The notes under the pieces are model-generated. The model worked only from the letters and a program-made list of their open reading frames with translations, was not told the DNA's origin and ran no database searches. A stretch of DNA of 64,000 bases from the NCBI GenBank assembly GCA_019685555.1, contig JABFQN010000006.1, forward strand, positions 20,468 through 84,467. Reading direction: 5' to 3'. The DNA comes from Candidatus Bathyarchaeota archaeon A05DMB-3 (GTDB lineage Archaea > Thermoproteota > Bathyarchaeia > Bathyarchaeales > Bathycorpusculaceae). The position numbers and the translations under genes are program-made. Positions 8,444 to 16,631 of the stretch are shown piece by piece. The stretch's first letter is position 1. Every line of letters starts with the position of its first letter.

Positions 8444-9223
8444 TTACCTTTTTCTCAGCAATGTTATTGGTCTATTGAATCTCTCGGCTTCTTCCAAAGG
8501 CTGCTCTAAATCGAAATTGTTAAACCAGCCTAGAAATTCAAATTTCCCATTTCTGTTAACAAGTTGAAGAAACTCTTGCGGAAAAATCAGTTTACCCACC
8601 TTTTCAGTTTTCAAAACCTTTGTCCTCTTTCCCTCAATAACTTCAAGAGTTATTTTCTCCATTATTTTTTGCTCTATAAAATTTAGGGGAGCAGTCTCCC
8701 AAGCCACATTTATCACTAGCCCATCCTTTATCACAGTCCAACTTTCACCACCAAGCTTTGTCCAGTCAAATTGGATGCCGCTATCTAAAAGGTATAAACC
8801 GCCTTGGCTTAGGCATGTTGCAACCGAATCTAAATGAGAAAGGAAATCACTGTTTGTTTCAACTTCCAGAGAGCCCAGCATACAGAAGGCAAAGTCAAAA
8901 TTTTCCTTAACCCTAAATCTTCGCATATCCGCATGTATAACCCCTATTGTTATGCCGGCTTTCCTTGCTTTTTCCAGAGAATAATCAAGCATGGGTTTGC
9001 TAATGTCTAATCCTGTGAAGGCATAGCCGCGTTTAACCAGTTCTAGCATATATGGGCTGGGACCGCATCCAATGTCAAGAACCTTTTTAACCTTAACTTT
9101 GGAATATTTTCTGATGCATTCTTCGAAGAAGTCGACTTCTTTGGCTATGTCCCTAAACCCAAATGCAACATCATAATAATAGGGATTCTCATAAACGTCT
9201 AAACAGCCTTCGCGTCTTCTCAT
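8444..9223 (-). CDS. class I SAM-dependent methyltransferase
   Basis: The 259-residue protein has the Rossmann methyltransferase motifs: VLDIGCGPSPYML (motif I), FTGLDISKPML (post-I acidic residue) and FDFAFCMLGSLEV (motif II). The C-terminal half after about residue 150 is beta-rich and ends with a helical RPITLLRKR. The substrate is unknown. It stands alone, converging on the ssb gene and 62 bases downstream of the following minus-strand gene, so its start region may hold its own promoter. Confidence 0.85.
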   Translation of the reverse strand: MRRREGCLDVYENPYYYDVAFGFRDIAKEVDFFEECIRKYSKVKVKKVLDIGCGPSPYMLELVKRGYAFTGLDISKPMLDYSLEKARKAGITIGVIHADMRRFRVKENFDFAFCMLGSLEVETNSDFLSHLDSVATCLSQGGLYLLDSGIQFDWTKLGGESWTVIKDGLVINVAWETAPLNFIEQKIMEKITLEVIEGKRTKVLKTEKVGKLIFPQEFLQLVNRNGKFEFLGWFNNFDLEQPLEEAERFNRPITLLRKR

Positions 9224-9285
9224 GGCATCTCAGCACATTACTTTTATTGAATAATTTAGATTAAAGCCTTTAACCGTTTTCTTGA

Positions 9286-9591
9286 CTACGCTTTTGCGTC
9301 ATTCAAATAATCCGAAAAGCCGAAGCCTTTCTTTTCCTTGTACTCTATTCCAAGCTTTTTGTATAAGCTTTTAATGACGGCTTTTTCAATCACTTCCGCG
9401 CCTGAGCCGAAAATTTCCCTTAAACATTGGATAAAAATTTCAGGATTGCTTGGAATATCCTCTTTTTTAAGGGCGTAATAGTGTTGAAGGCGGAAAAATA
9501 CTACTTCCCTTCCACTTTCTCCAAGCATAAGCAAGCCTTCATCAACAGCCTCGATTAAAGCTTTCTTGAAAGCGTTCCTTTTCTGGCTCAT
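9286..9591 (-). CDS. small protein resembling the NitrOD5-type archaeal output domain
   Basis: The 101-residue all-helical protein contains ESGREVVFFRLQHYYALKK, an IPSNPEIFIQCLREIFGSGA block and VIEKAVIKSLYKKLGIEYK. I recognise this pattern from C-terminal modules of archaeal sensor proteins (NitrOD5-like); this assignment is from memory. Here the module stands alone, ten bases after a multi-pass membrane protein, which may be its sensor partner. No catalytic residues are apparent, so it probably acts by protein contact. Confidence 0.55.
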   Translation of the reverse strand: MSQKRNAFKKALIEAVDEGLLMLGESGREVVFFRLQHYYALKKEDIPSNPEIFIQCLREIFGSGAEVIEKAVIKSLYKKLGIEYKEKKGFGFSDYLNDAKA

Positions 9592-9601
9592 GGCGTTTAC
9601 C

Positions 9602-10357
9602 TCAAAACTCCTTTGTGTGGATGTAGAAAGCCATTAAGAAGAATAGGTATGAGAAATCGAAGAGGAGATCCAGCATATGCCCACTATAGTATGTGCCTTG
9701 CGCGGTTGTGTAGCTGAAAAGGATGTCTGCGCACACATCCATCACTATAGCTGCGTTAATTAGAAGCCATGATTTCCCAAGTTTTCCCTTCCAGAAGATT
9801 ATCAAACCTAAAAGCGCCACGGAGAGAAGCGAAAGGTCGAGAATGGGATAGGCAAAATCCATAGCTATCGCAACCAAATCTTCTTCAGCTCCTAAAATCG
9901 GAGCTAGCAACGTGGCGGCTACCACAACGGTTAACGTAACCGTAACCGCCATGACTGTGGCTACGTTTTTCCTTGTTAACGCGCGACCGAACAGCTTGAC
10001 ATACAAGTGTAACGCGATGAAAAAAGGGATGTATCCAGCTATCCAAAAGATATCTGCAGCAGAAGGATAAGGCAGTTCAACGCCTAAAATCAGCGTGTAA
10101 CCCGCCCATACAGCTTCTCCTATAAACCATAGAAACAATCCACATGTGAAATAAAGCCAAACAATGGGAAATCGCCCTTTAGCCTTACGCCAATATCTTT
10201 CCAGAGAAACACCAGAAACTATGACAGTTGCGCCGGCGATTATAGGCGGAAAGGCGTTAGAGAAATAAGTGATAAAATCGGGATAGTAGCCTTGAAACGC
10301 ATATAGCAGTATCAAACCGACCATTATTGAAAGGCTTATTTTGTAGATTTTAAGCAC
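9602..10357 (-). CDS. multi-pass membrane protein, sensor-like
   Basis: From the GTG at 10357 the protein has 251 residues and about seven to eight hydrophobic segments. The motif PYPSAADIFWIAGYIPFF between the third and fourth segments is one I know from the membrane parts of archaeal and bacterial sensor kinases and diguanylate cyclases. An upstream in-frame extension would add 40 residues, but GGAGG ten bases before the GTG decides the start. No kinase or other catalytic domain is attached; the next gene encodes a soluble output-like domain, so the two may form a split sensor. Confidence 0.7.
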   Translation of the reverse strand: MLKIYKISLSIMVGLILLYAFQGYYPDFITYFSNAFPPIIAGATVIVSGVSLERYWRKAKGRFPIVWLYFTCGLFLWFIGEAVWAGYTLILGVELPYPSAADIFWIAGYIPFFIALHLYVKLFGRALTRKNVATVMAVTVTLTVVVAATLLAPILGAEEDLVAIAMDFAYPILDLSLLSVALLGLIIFWKGKLGKSWLLINAAIVMDVCADILFSYTTAQGTYYSGHMLDLLFDFSYLFFLMAFYIHTKEF

Positions 10358-10647
10358 CCCATCACACCCTCCGTGGATTTGCTTTAGGGAATTTTGTTCG
10401 CAAACTCGCCAAACACGCGTAATATTTCTCTCGCTTATACTGAACTGCTCTGTTTCACATTTAGTTCCGACGTACAAGTGCCCTTAATATGGCTTATGAA
10501 AAGCGAATATGGATTATTAAAATTTGCTATTTAGAATTCGAATTTAAAGCCAAACCCGTCGTTTCAAAGGTTTTTCTTAAATTTCACCGCAACCCTTAAA
10601 ACTCTAATATGCGAAACAAAAACATCTCATAAAATGGAGAGATTATA

Positions 10648-12030
10648 ATGTGTCAAGCGGAAAAAGAGGAGAGAAAGCCCACTGTTGAAGAACTGCTTGC
10701 AAAGGCGAAAAAGCCAGCGCAACTAGCCCCGTCAATGCACAAGTTTTACGAGGGCAAAGTTCAAGTTATGCCAAAATGCGCCATAACAAGTCCAGCCGAC
10801 TTTGCAATATGGTACACGCCTGGCGTTGCTGCTCCATGCCGAGAAATCCACGCAGACCCCGAAAAATCCTTTGAATTGACAAACCGATGGAACTATGTGG
10901 CTGTAGTTTCAGACGGCACACGGGTTTTAGGCTTGGGAGACATAGGCCCAGAAGCAGCCATGCCAGTTATGGAAGGAAAAGCCTTGCTTTTCAAATATCT
11001 CGGAGGCGTTGACGCTTTCCCCATATGCTTGAAAACCAAAGACCCTGAAGAAATCGTCAGAGCCTGCGAACTCATAGAACCCTCCTTCGGCGGAATAAAC
11101 CTAGAAGATATTGAAAAGCCTAAATGTTTTTATGTCCTGGAAAAAGCTCGTGAGCGCCTTCAAATTCCAGTTTGGCACGACGACCAGCAAGGAACCGCCA
11201 CAGTAATATTGGCGGGCTTGATAAACGCCTTCAAAATAGTTGGCAAAAAACCCCAAGAAAGCATGATAACGCTTGTGGGTGCTGGGGCAGCCAACATCCG
11301 AACAGCCTACGTTCTAATAAGATGGGGAATGAAGCCGGGAAACATTTTAATGGTAGACACAAAGGGCATACTCCACGCTGGAAGAGAGGACCTTTCAAAG
11401 GAAGAGGACCCTTGGAAATATGAGCTAGCCCAAATAACAAACGCTGAAGGCAGAACAGGCGACATAGCAGAAGCCTTTAAAGGCGTAGACGCTGTGGTAG
11501 CCGCATCCAAACCTGGACCAGGCACAATAAAGAAGGAGTGGGTGGCTTCAATGGCGGATGACTCAATAATATTTGCATGTGCAAACCCCATACCTGAAAT
11601 ATGGCCTTGGGAAGCCAAAGAGGCTGGAGCCCGCATAATAGCCACTGGAAGAAGCGACTTCCCAAACCAAGTTAACAACAGTTTAGGTTTTCCAGCAATA
11701 TTCCGAGGAGTTTTAGATGTCAAAGCAAAAACAGTTACAGATGACATGTGCATAGCAGCAGCCCAAGAACTAGCCAAATTTGCAGAGGAAAGAGGAATCC
11801 ATGATGAAGATATCCTACCTCGAATGGAAGAGTGGGAGGTTTACCCCCGAGAAGCGGTGGCCTGCGCCTTGAAATCCATAGAGCAAGGAGTTGCTAGAGT
11901 CAAACCCAGCAGGCAAGAACTTTACGAAAGAGCCGTTGCAATTATAAAGAACGCCAGAGAAAGCCTAAACGCCTTAATGAAGGAAGGACTGATAAGAAAA
12001 CCGCCGCCAGAAGAGGAATTGCTCAAGTAA
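10648..12030 (+). CDS. maeB: NAD(P)-dependent malic enzyme (oxaloacetate-decarboxylating)
   Basis: The 460-residue protein shows malic enzyme motifs in order: KCAITSPADFAIWYTPGVAAP (tyrosine and substrate loop), GDIGPEAAMPVMEGKALLFK with the catalytic lysine, VWHDDQQGTATV with metal-binding aspartates, and a Rossmann VGAGAANIRTAYVL. It converts malate to pyruvate and CO2 with reduction of NAD(P). With the fumarase genes at 57-58 kb it would connect fumarate to the pyruvate oxidoreductase at 38-41 kb. A C-terminal extension of about 60 residues is helical. GGAGAG seven bases before the ATG fixes the start. Confidence 0.93.
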   Translation: MCQAEKEERKPTVEELLAKAKKPAQLAPSMHKFYEGKVQVMPKCAITSPADFAIWYTPGVAAPCREIHADPEKSFELTNRWNYVAVVSDGTRVLGLGDIGPEAAMPVMEGKALLFKYLGGVDAFPICLKTKDPEEIVRACELIEPSFGGINLEDIEKPKCFYVLEKARERLQIPVWHDDQQGTATVILAGLINAFKIVGKKPQESMITLVGAGAANIRTAYVLIRWGMKPGNILMVDTKGILHAGREDLSKEEDPWKYELAQITNAEGRTGDIAEAFKGVDAVVAASKPGPGTIKKEWVASMADDSIIFACANPIPEIWPWEAKEAGARIIATGRSDFPNQVNNSLGFPAIFRGVLDVKAKTVTDDMCIAAAQELAKFAEERGIHDEDILPRMEEWEVYPREAVACALKSIEQGVARVKPSRQELYERAVAIIKNARESLNALMKEGLIRKPPPEEELLK

Positions 12031-12105
12031 TCAGCCAAAACACGTAATTCCATCTTTCTTTTGAAAATTAGCAGAAAATTATTTAAGCTATTTCGTAAAA
12101 ATTAG

Positions 12106-12582
12106 GTGGCTAGGGAGAAAGAAGAAATGCGGTCAGATTATGCCCTATACACAGTAGCCATAATATTCTTCATAATAACCGGAATAGTGTTCGCCATACA
12201 GATGGATGAAACATACAAATCTCTTGGAATAATCACAACCGCTGTCCTCGGAATTTTCTTCATCGGGCTCGGTTACACTCAAAGACCAAAGGTAGAAACA
12301 AAAACCATAACTACAACCATTGAAGCGCCTCCGCCAACACCGCCAACCACTCAATTAGTTCAGGAAGAGATTCCTAAAGAAACCGCTCCAATTAGACGAG
12401 AGTTGACGGAAGTTAAAGGAATAGGTGCAAAAAGAGCGGAACAGCTTAAGGCGCTTAGCATCGTGAGCGTTGAAGACTTGGCTAAAGCTTCTGCTAAGGA
12501 CTTAGCCTCCAAACTTAAAGTTTCCCCAAAAATTGCTGAAAGATGGATTGAAAACGCAAAAAAGCTCATTGAAAAGTCTTAG
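12106..12582 (+). CDS. membrane protein with cytoplasmic helix-hairpin-helix domain
   Basis: Two transmembrane helices (roughly residues 14-30 and 37-55) are followed by a threonine/proline-rich linker and a C-terminal domain of about 60 residues, with the helix-hairpin-helix signature EVKGIGAKRAEQLKALSI and a second half ASKLKVSPKIAERWIENA. This resembles DUF4332/HhH modules that bind DNA or mediate oligomerisation. A membrane-tethered HhH protein could attach DNA to the membrane, but no function is known. The GTG start may be leaderless (a TTTAAG element lies about 25 bases upstream); ATG at 12127 with GGGAG upstream is an alternative. Confidence 0.7.
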   Translation: MAREKEEMRSDYALYTVAIIFFIITGIVFAIQMDETYKSLGIITTAVLGIFFIGLGYTQRPKVETKTITTTIEAPPPTPPTTQLVQEEIPKETAPIRRELTEVKGIGAKRAEQLKALSIVSVEDLAKASAKDLASKLKVSPKIAERWIENAKKLIEKS

Positions 12583-12606
12583 ATGAAGCCTCTATCTGTA
12601 ACCCAT

Positions 12607-12870
12607 TTACAAGTTGAGGATTCTTATTATATTCCTTCGCTCCAACCGTTTTACCGCGTCTAAAAACTCGTTTTTCTTCTTGCCAGTTAACCTAAAATTC
12701 TGTAGCATTTCGTTTAAAGGCATTTCAGATTTTCCAAACCCAACGGTCTTTTTATGAAGATGGTTAATTATTAAGCGTTCAAGTTTCCCGCATCTCCATG
12801 TAGTGTTTCGAATTAGAACAATTATGGCTCTTCTAAATTTTCCCTTTTCGCCCTTCTTCTTCAACCTCAT
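12607..12870 (-). CDS. small basic protein, possible winged helix
   Basis: The 87-residue ORF is very basic at its N-terminus (RLKKKGEKGKFRR) and ends in a pattern like a winged-helix domain: KLERLIINHLHKKTVG, LNEMLQNFRLTGKKKNEF and DAVKRLERRNIIRIL. It fills a gap between convergent and divergent neighbours without overlap, which supports it being real. I do not recognise a named family. The N-terminal 25 residues may not be translated if a later start is used. Confidence 0.45.
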   Translation of the reverse strand: MRLKKKGEKGKFRRAIIVLIRNTTWRCGKLERLIINHLHKKTVGFGKSEMPLNEMLQNFRLTGKKKNEFLDAVKRLERRNIIRILNL

Positions 12871-12986
12871 TCACAATTGTAATTTGCGCTAAGATGTTTT
12901 TAGAGTTTACGTTTAAAGGGGTTTTCGGAAGCCTAAAATACCATAAGAGTTTAGTTTTAACTCTCCAATAATTGAAGTGAGACATT

Positions 12987-13412
12987 ATGGTGGAAGGGAA
13001 AATTGGAAAAATAATTTTTTCGCGCATAAAGACAGATGAAGACTTGGCTGAAGCCATTAAAGAAAGAGTTGAAAAAAGCCGTGTTAAGGCTGGTGTAATA
13101 ATTGCCATTGGCAGTCTAAAAAGGGCAACATTAGGATATTACAGAGAAGGCGAATACAAATATATACGGCTAGATGGGCCGTTGGAAATAGCATCTTGTA
13201 TGGGAAACATTGCTGTTGATGAAAACGGCAATGTAGTGGTGCATGCACATATTGTTGTTACAAACGAAAAGGGCGAGGCTTTCGGTGGTCACTTGATGAA
13301 AGAATCTCCCGTAGGAGCAACAGCGGAACTCATAATAATCGAAGGCGATGGAATAAATCTAAAAAGGGTTTTAGACGAGAAGACAAAGCTGAGGCTTCTA
13401 GATTTAGGCTAA
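12987..13412 (+). CDS. PPC/DUF296 domain protein
   Basis: The 141-residue protein is a single PPC (DUF296) domain, recognised by AGVIIAIGSLKRATLGYY, the metal-site histidines in VHAHIVVTNEKGEAFGGHL and the final LRLLDLG. The domain forms trimers; in plants it accompanies AT-hooks, while free-standing archaeal and bacterial forms have no established role. No AT-hook is attached here. Its stop overlaps the convergent acetyltransferase gene by nine bases. Confidence 0.85.
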   Translation: MVEGKIGKIIFSRIKTDEDLAEAIKERVEKSRVKAGVIIAIGSLKRATLGYYREGEYKYIRLDGPLEIASCMGNIAVDENGNVVVHAHIVVTNEKGEAFGGHLMKESPVGATAELIIIEGDGINLKRVLDEKTKLRLLDLG

Positions 13413-13865
13413 AAATTTTTCAAGAAGTATTCCGTGGGCATCTCCATAATAATATTCAAGTTTTGCGACTTTTTTGTATCCAAGTTTTTGATAAAGGCTC
13501 AACGCCGCAATGTTGTCTTCTCTTACCTCGAGGCGGCATATTCTTGCTTGTTTACCCTTGAAGATTTTTTCGATTTCATGCAAAAGTTGTATTCCAACTC
13601 CTTTTCGGCGACGGCTTAAAGAGACATCTATTGTTAACACGTGCCCAACCAGCATTTTGTCTTTCATTGTTAACATGCCAATAATAAACCCAACAATTTC
13701 GTCGTTTTCCCTTGCTATTAAGCTTATAGAATTGGGGCTTGTGAGCAGTTGAGCAATTTGTTGTTTCGTGAAGGCTTCCCTTTTGAAACATTCCATCTCA
13801 ATTTCGTAAAGCCTATCTAAATGTCTGATTGAAGCATCTTCTATTGTTAATGCCATCGTCTTCAT
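13404..13865 (-). CDS. GNAT-family N-acetyltransferase (RimI-like)
   Basis: The 153-residue protein has the GNAT fold: IEDASIRHLDRLYEIEMEC at the start, VGHVLTIDVSLSRRRKGVG (acetyl-CoA pyrophosphate loop RRRKGVG) and CRLEVREDNIAALSLYQKLGY. The last block is characteristic of RimI/Naa10-type protein N-terminal acetyltransferases. It is one of four GNAT genes in the window; the gene at 54828 is the better candidate for the main N-terminal acetylase, so this one may have another substrate. Confidence 0.85.
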   Translation of the reverse strand: MKTMALTIEDASIRHLDRLYEIEMECFKREAFTKQQIAQLLTSPNSISLIARENDEIVGFIIGMLTMKDKMLVGHVLTIDVSLSRRRKGVGIQLLHEIEKIFKGKQARICRLEVREDNIAALSLYQKLGYKKVAKLEYYYGDAHGILLEKFLA

Positions 13866-13889
13866 CTTTAATCTTTATAGGTGAAAGAT

Positions 13890-14978
13890 TTAGGCTTTTT
13901 CCGTTAAACCCTTGTTCAACGACGCCTTCACTGCCTTAATTTCAATCCATTGTTGTATTGCGAATCCTACGAAGAATCTCAGCCACACCGTTAAGATTCT
14001 GGTTAGGATTGTAACTGTTGCGCTCACGCCTATTGGAATGCCCAGCACTACGTAGAGGGTTGTCATAGTTATCTCCGGCAGCCCAACCTCAAAAGGAATA
14101 CCTATCGGAATTGACTTTACAGCTGAAACTATGGCTTGAGTTACAAAGATTATGCTCCATAGACGAAAGTGCGACTGGGGATATGGAAACTTAATGGCTA
14201 GGAAAACTATGTAAGAGATAACCAGATAAGAAAGCCAAGAAAGACTGGATACAAACGCTGAAAAAGCTACTATTTTTGGGGCGCGTCCAAACTCTTTCAT
14301 GGAAGTATGAAACATTTCAGCAACTTTAACAACCTCATTTCTAATCTTTGTTAGTTTCCACCTTCCTCTGCTGATGCGCTCAACAATTCCTAACACATAG
14401 TCGATTATCCTTAAAGTCCACTTTTCTCTGACACACAGCATGAGAATCAAAACCAGAAAAAACAGGGTTGCGCCTATGAGGAATAGGCTTAAGTTGAAAA
14501 CCAAACTGTTAACGCTGACTTCTGTTAGAAGCATAGCTAGACCAACAATAACGGTTGCAACGCCAATGCTCATGCTTATTAGCCTGTGAGCCACTAGAGA
14601 GGCAATAACCTTGCCGCTTACACCGTTGCCATGCTCCCTTGTTATCAAGTATACTCTCGAGATTTCCCCGCTTATGGATTCCGCTGGGATTATTATGTCA
14701 ATAAAAGTTCCATACCAAACATACAAATAGGCTTTTAGAACCGAAAGCTTCACAGAGAGAAATGTTAAGAGACAACGCCACGCCATCGCGTAGAGAAAAA
14801 CGTCAACAAAAACCAGTAATGCAGCCAAAAAATAGAGGAGGGCATCTGCACTTTGAATTGTAACGATGATTTCCGGTATGTCCACTTGAAAGAGGTAAAG
14901 GTATACGAGGAATGCGGCTATGCCTATTAGAGGCATAATCACCGTTTTCCATGTGACTTTAGGTTTAGCGGAAACCAT
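13890..14978 (-). CDS. flippase-like integral membrane protein (AglD/LPG-synthase transmembrane family)
   Basis: The 362-residue protein has about eight hydrophobic segments and the family blocks AWRCLLTFLSVKLSVLKAY, GTFIDIIIPAESISGEISR and IPIGIPFEVGLPEI. These mark the UPF0104/AglD-type transmembrane domain found beside glycosyltransferases and in lysylphosphatidylglycerol synthase. A role in lipid-linked sugar or lipid modification is plausible, but no glycosyltransferase is adjacent. It lies divergently from a radical SAM gene at 15108. Confidence 0.75.
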   Translation of the reverse strand: MVSAKPKVTWKTVIMPLIGIAAFLVYLYLFQVDIPEIIVTIQSADALLYFLAALLVFVDVFLYAMAWRCLLTFLSVKLSVLKAYLYVWYGTFIDIIIPAESISGEISRVYLITREHGNGVSGKVIASLVAHRLISMSIGVATVIVGLAMLLTEVSVNSLVFNLSLFLIGATLFFLVLILMLCVREKWTLRIIDYVLGIVERISRGRWKLTKIRNEVVKVAEMFHTSMKEFGRAPKIVAFSAFVSSLSWLSYLVISYIVFLAIKFPYPQSHFRLWSIIFVTQAIVSAVKSIPIGIPFEVGLPEITMTTLYVVLGIPIGVSATVTILTRILTVWLRFFVGFAIQQWIEIKAVKASLNKGLTEKA

Positions 14979-15107
14979 GCGGGCTTACATCTCACAATAC
15001 CGCACAAGATTCTTTTGCTGAATTATATATTTTACCCAAATCCAACTAAGACATTTGCAATAATTCAAAATAGCTGTATTAACAATCTTATATGTGTTGG
15101 TGACTGT

Positions 15108-16016
15108 ATGGAGTTAAAAGGTGTTCACTTTCTCCTAACATATAGATGCGATATAGAATGTGACCACTGCTTTGTTTGGGGCAGTCCTAATGCTAAAGGC
15201 GTTTTCACTTTCAAACAGATATGCGAAATTTTGGCTGAAGCGAAGAAGCTTAAGTCTGTGGATTATATTTCCATTGAGGGCGGTGAACCCTTCCTCTACT
15301 ATCCAATCATGATCAAAGCCATAATGGAAAGCTTAAAGCTGGGATTTCGTGTGGAGGTTCTTTCAAACTGTTATTGGGCTACCTGCCGCGAAGATGCTGT
15401 GGAATGGCTTCTTCCACTGGCTGAAGTTGGAAAAGTGGAGCTAACCGTAAGTAGCGACCCCCACCATGGAGAAAACTGGGTAACCGCAGAAGTGAAAAAC
15501 GCCGTTGAAGCTGCAAAATCGCTTGGCCTAAAAGTTGGAATAATTGCTATCAAGCATCCGGAAGCAAACACAGCTTGCCCAGACCAGATTGAAGGAGTGA
15601 AGGTGGATTTAGGGGAGCTTATGTACCGTGGTAGGGCATGCCTAAAACTGGCAGATAAGGCTGAAAAGAAATCATGGCGTCAATTTACCAAATGCCCCTA
15701 CGAGGATTTCACTAAGCAAGAGAGGGTGCACATCGACCCCTTAGGATATGTGCATGTTTGCCAAGGAATATCCATAGGCAACGCGTGGCAAAAACCCTTC
15801 GCGAAGATAATCGAAGAATACAACCCATACGCCAATCCCATCCTTGAACCCTTAATCCGCGGTGGTCCAGTGGCGCTTATTGAAAAGTTTAATCTACCCC
15901 ACAGCGAAGTTTACGCGGATGCATGCCACCTATGCTATGAAGCACGCTGTATGCTTCGCAATAAAGATCCAGAAATTCTCACGCCAGACCAAATGTATGG
16001 GAAACTTGAAGAATAG
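15108..16016 (+). CDS. radical SAM protein with C-terminal auxiliary-cluster cysteines
   Basis: The 302-residue protein has an atypical N-terminal cluster motif, CDIECDHC (CxxxCxxC), soon after the start, then ISIEGGEPFLYYPIM (GGEP). The C-terminal part holds CPYEDF, VHVCQGISIGN and CHLCYEARC, which are likely SPASM-type ligands. ATG at 15108 is chosen because GGTGA is four bases upstream and the family starts close to the cluster motif; a reading frame extends further up but looks non-coding. The substrate is unknown. It lies 57 bases before an HD-domain gene on the same strand. Confidence 0.83.
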   Translation: MELKGVHFLLTYRCDIECDHCFVWGSPNAKGVFTFKQICEILAEAKKLKSVDYISIEGGEPFLYYPIMIKAIMESLKLGFRVEVLSNCYWATCREDAVEWLLPLAEVGKVELTVSSDPHHGENWVTAEVKNAVEAAKSLGLKVGIIAIKHPEANTACPDQIEGVKVDLGELMYRGRACLKLADKAEKKSWRQFTKCPYEDFTKQERVHIDPLGYVHVCQGISIGNAWQKPFAKIIEEYNPYANPILEPLIRGGPVALIEKFNLPHSEVYADACHLCYEARCMLRNKDPEILTPDQMYGKLEE

Positions 16017-16073
16017 ACTTCAAAGAACTTTAAATGGTTTAAAAGCTATATGAAAAGGCGTAAAGTGATGTAA

Positions 16074-16628
16074 ATGTTAACACGGGAAGAGGCGTTTAGC
16101 CTTGTTAAGAAACACGTTGCAAAGAGGAATATACTCTATCACATGCTTGCTGTAGAAGCCATAATGCGAAGCTTGGCGAGACATTTCGGAGAAGACGAGG
16201 AAAAATGGGGTTTAATAGGTTTAATTCACGACATAGACTACGAGAAAACCGAAGCCACACCAGAAAAGCACAGCCTAATTGCAGCGGAAATCCTTAAGGA
16301 GATGTTGCCAGAAGAGCTCTTAAAGGCAATAAAAGCCCACAACTTCAAACATACGGGCATAAAACCCGAAAACAGAATGGAAAAGGCGTTAATAGCCAGC
16401 GACGCTATCTCGGGCTTATTGGTGGCGTGTGCCCTCGTCATGCCATCCAAAAAATTGGCAGAAGTAAAAGTGGAAACAGTTGCCAAAAAATTTAAAGATA
16501 AAGACTTTGCAAGAGGCGCTGACAGAGAAAGAATACTCGTCTGCGAGGAAATCGGAATCCCGAGAGAAGAATTTTTCGAAATATCCTTGAAAGGGTTAAA
16601 GGAAATAGCTTACGAAATAGGCTTATGA
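16074..16628 (+). CDS. HD-domain phosphohydrolase
   Basis: The 184-residue protein has an HD-domain pattern: NILYHMLAVEAIMRSLARHF (first histidine), GLIHDIDYEKTE (HD doublet) and a later histidine in LKAIKAHNFKHTG, followed by ASDAISGLLVACALVMPSKK with the final aspartate. It is likely a metal-dependent nucleotide or phosphate-ester hydrolase. Small archaeal HD proteins of this length often lack a known substrate. It may be co-transcribed with the radical SAM gene upstream and converges on pyrG with a three-base gap. Confidence 0.82.
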   Translation: MLTREEAFSLVKKHVAKRNILYHMLAVEAIMRSLARHFGEDEEKWGLIGLIHDIDYEKTEATPEKHSLIAAEILKEMLPEELLKAIKAHNFKHTGIKPENRMEKALIASDAISGLLVACALVMPSKKLAEVKVETVAKKFKDKDFARGADRERILVCEEIGIPREEFFEISLKGLKEIAYEIGL

Positions 16629-16631
16629 TGT

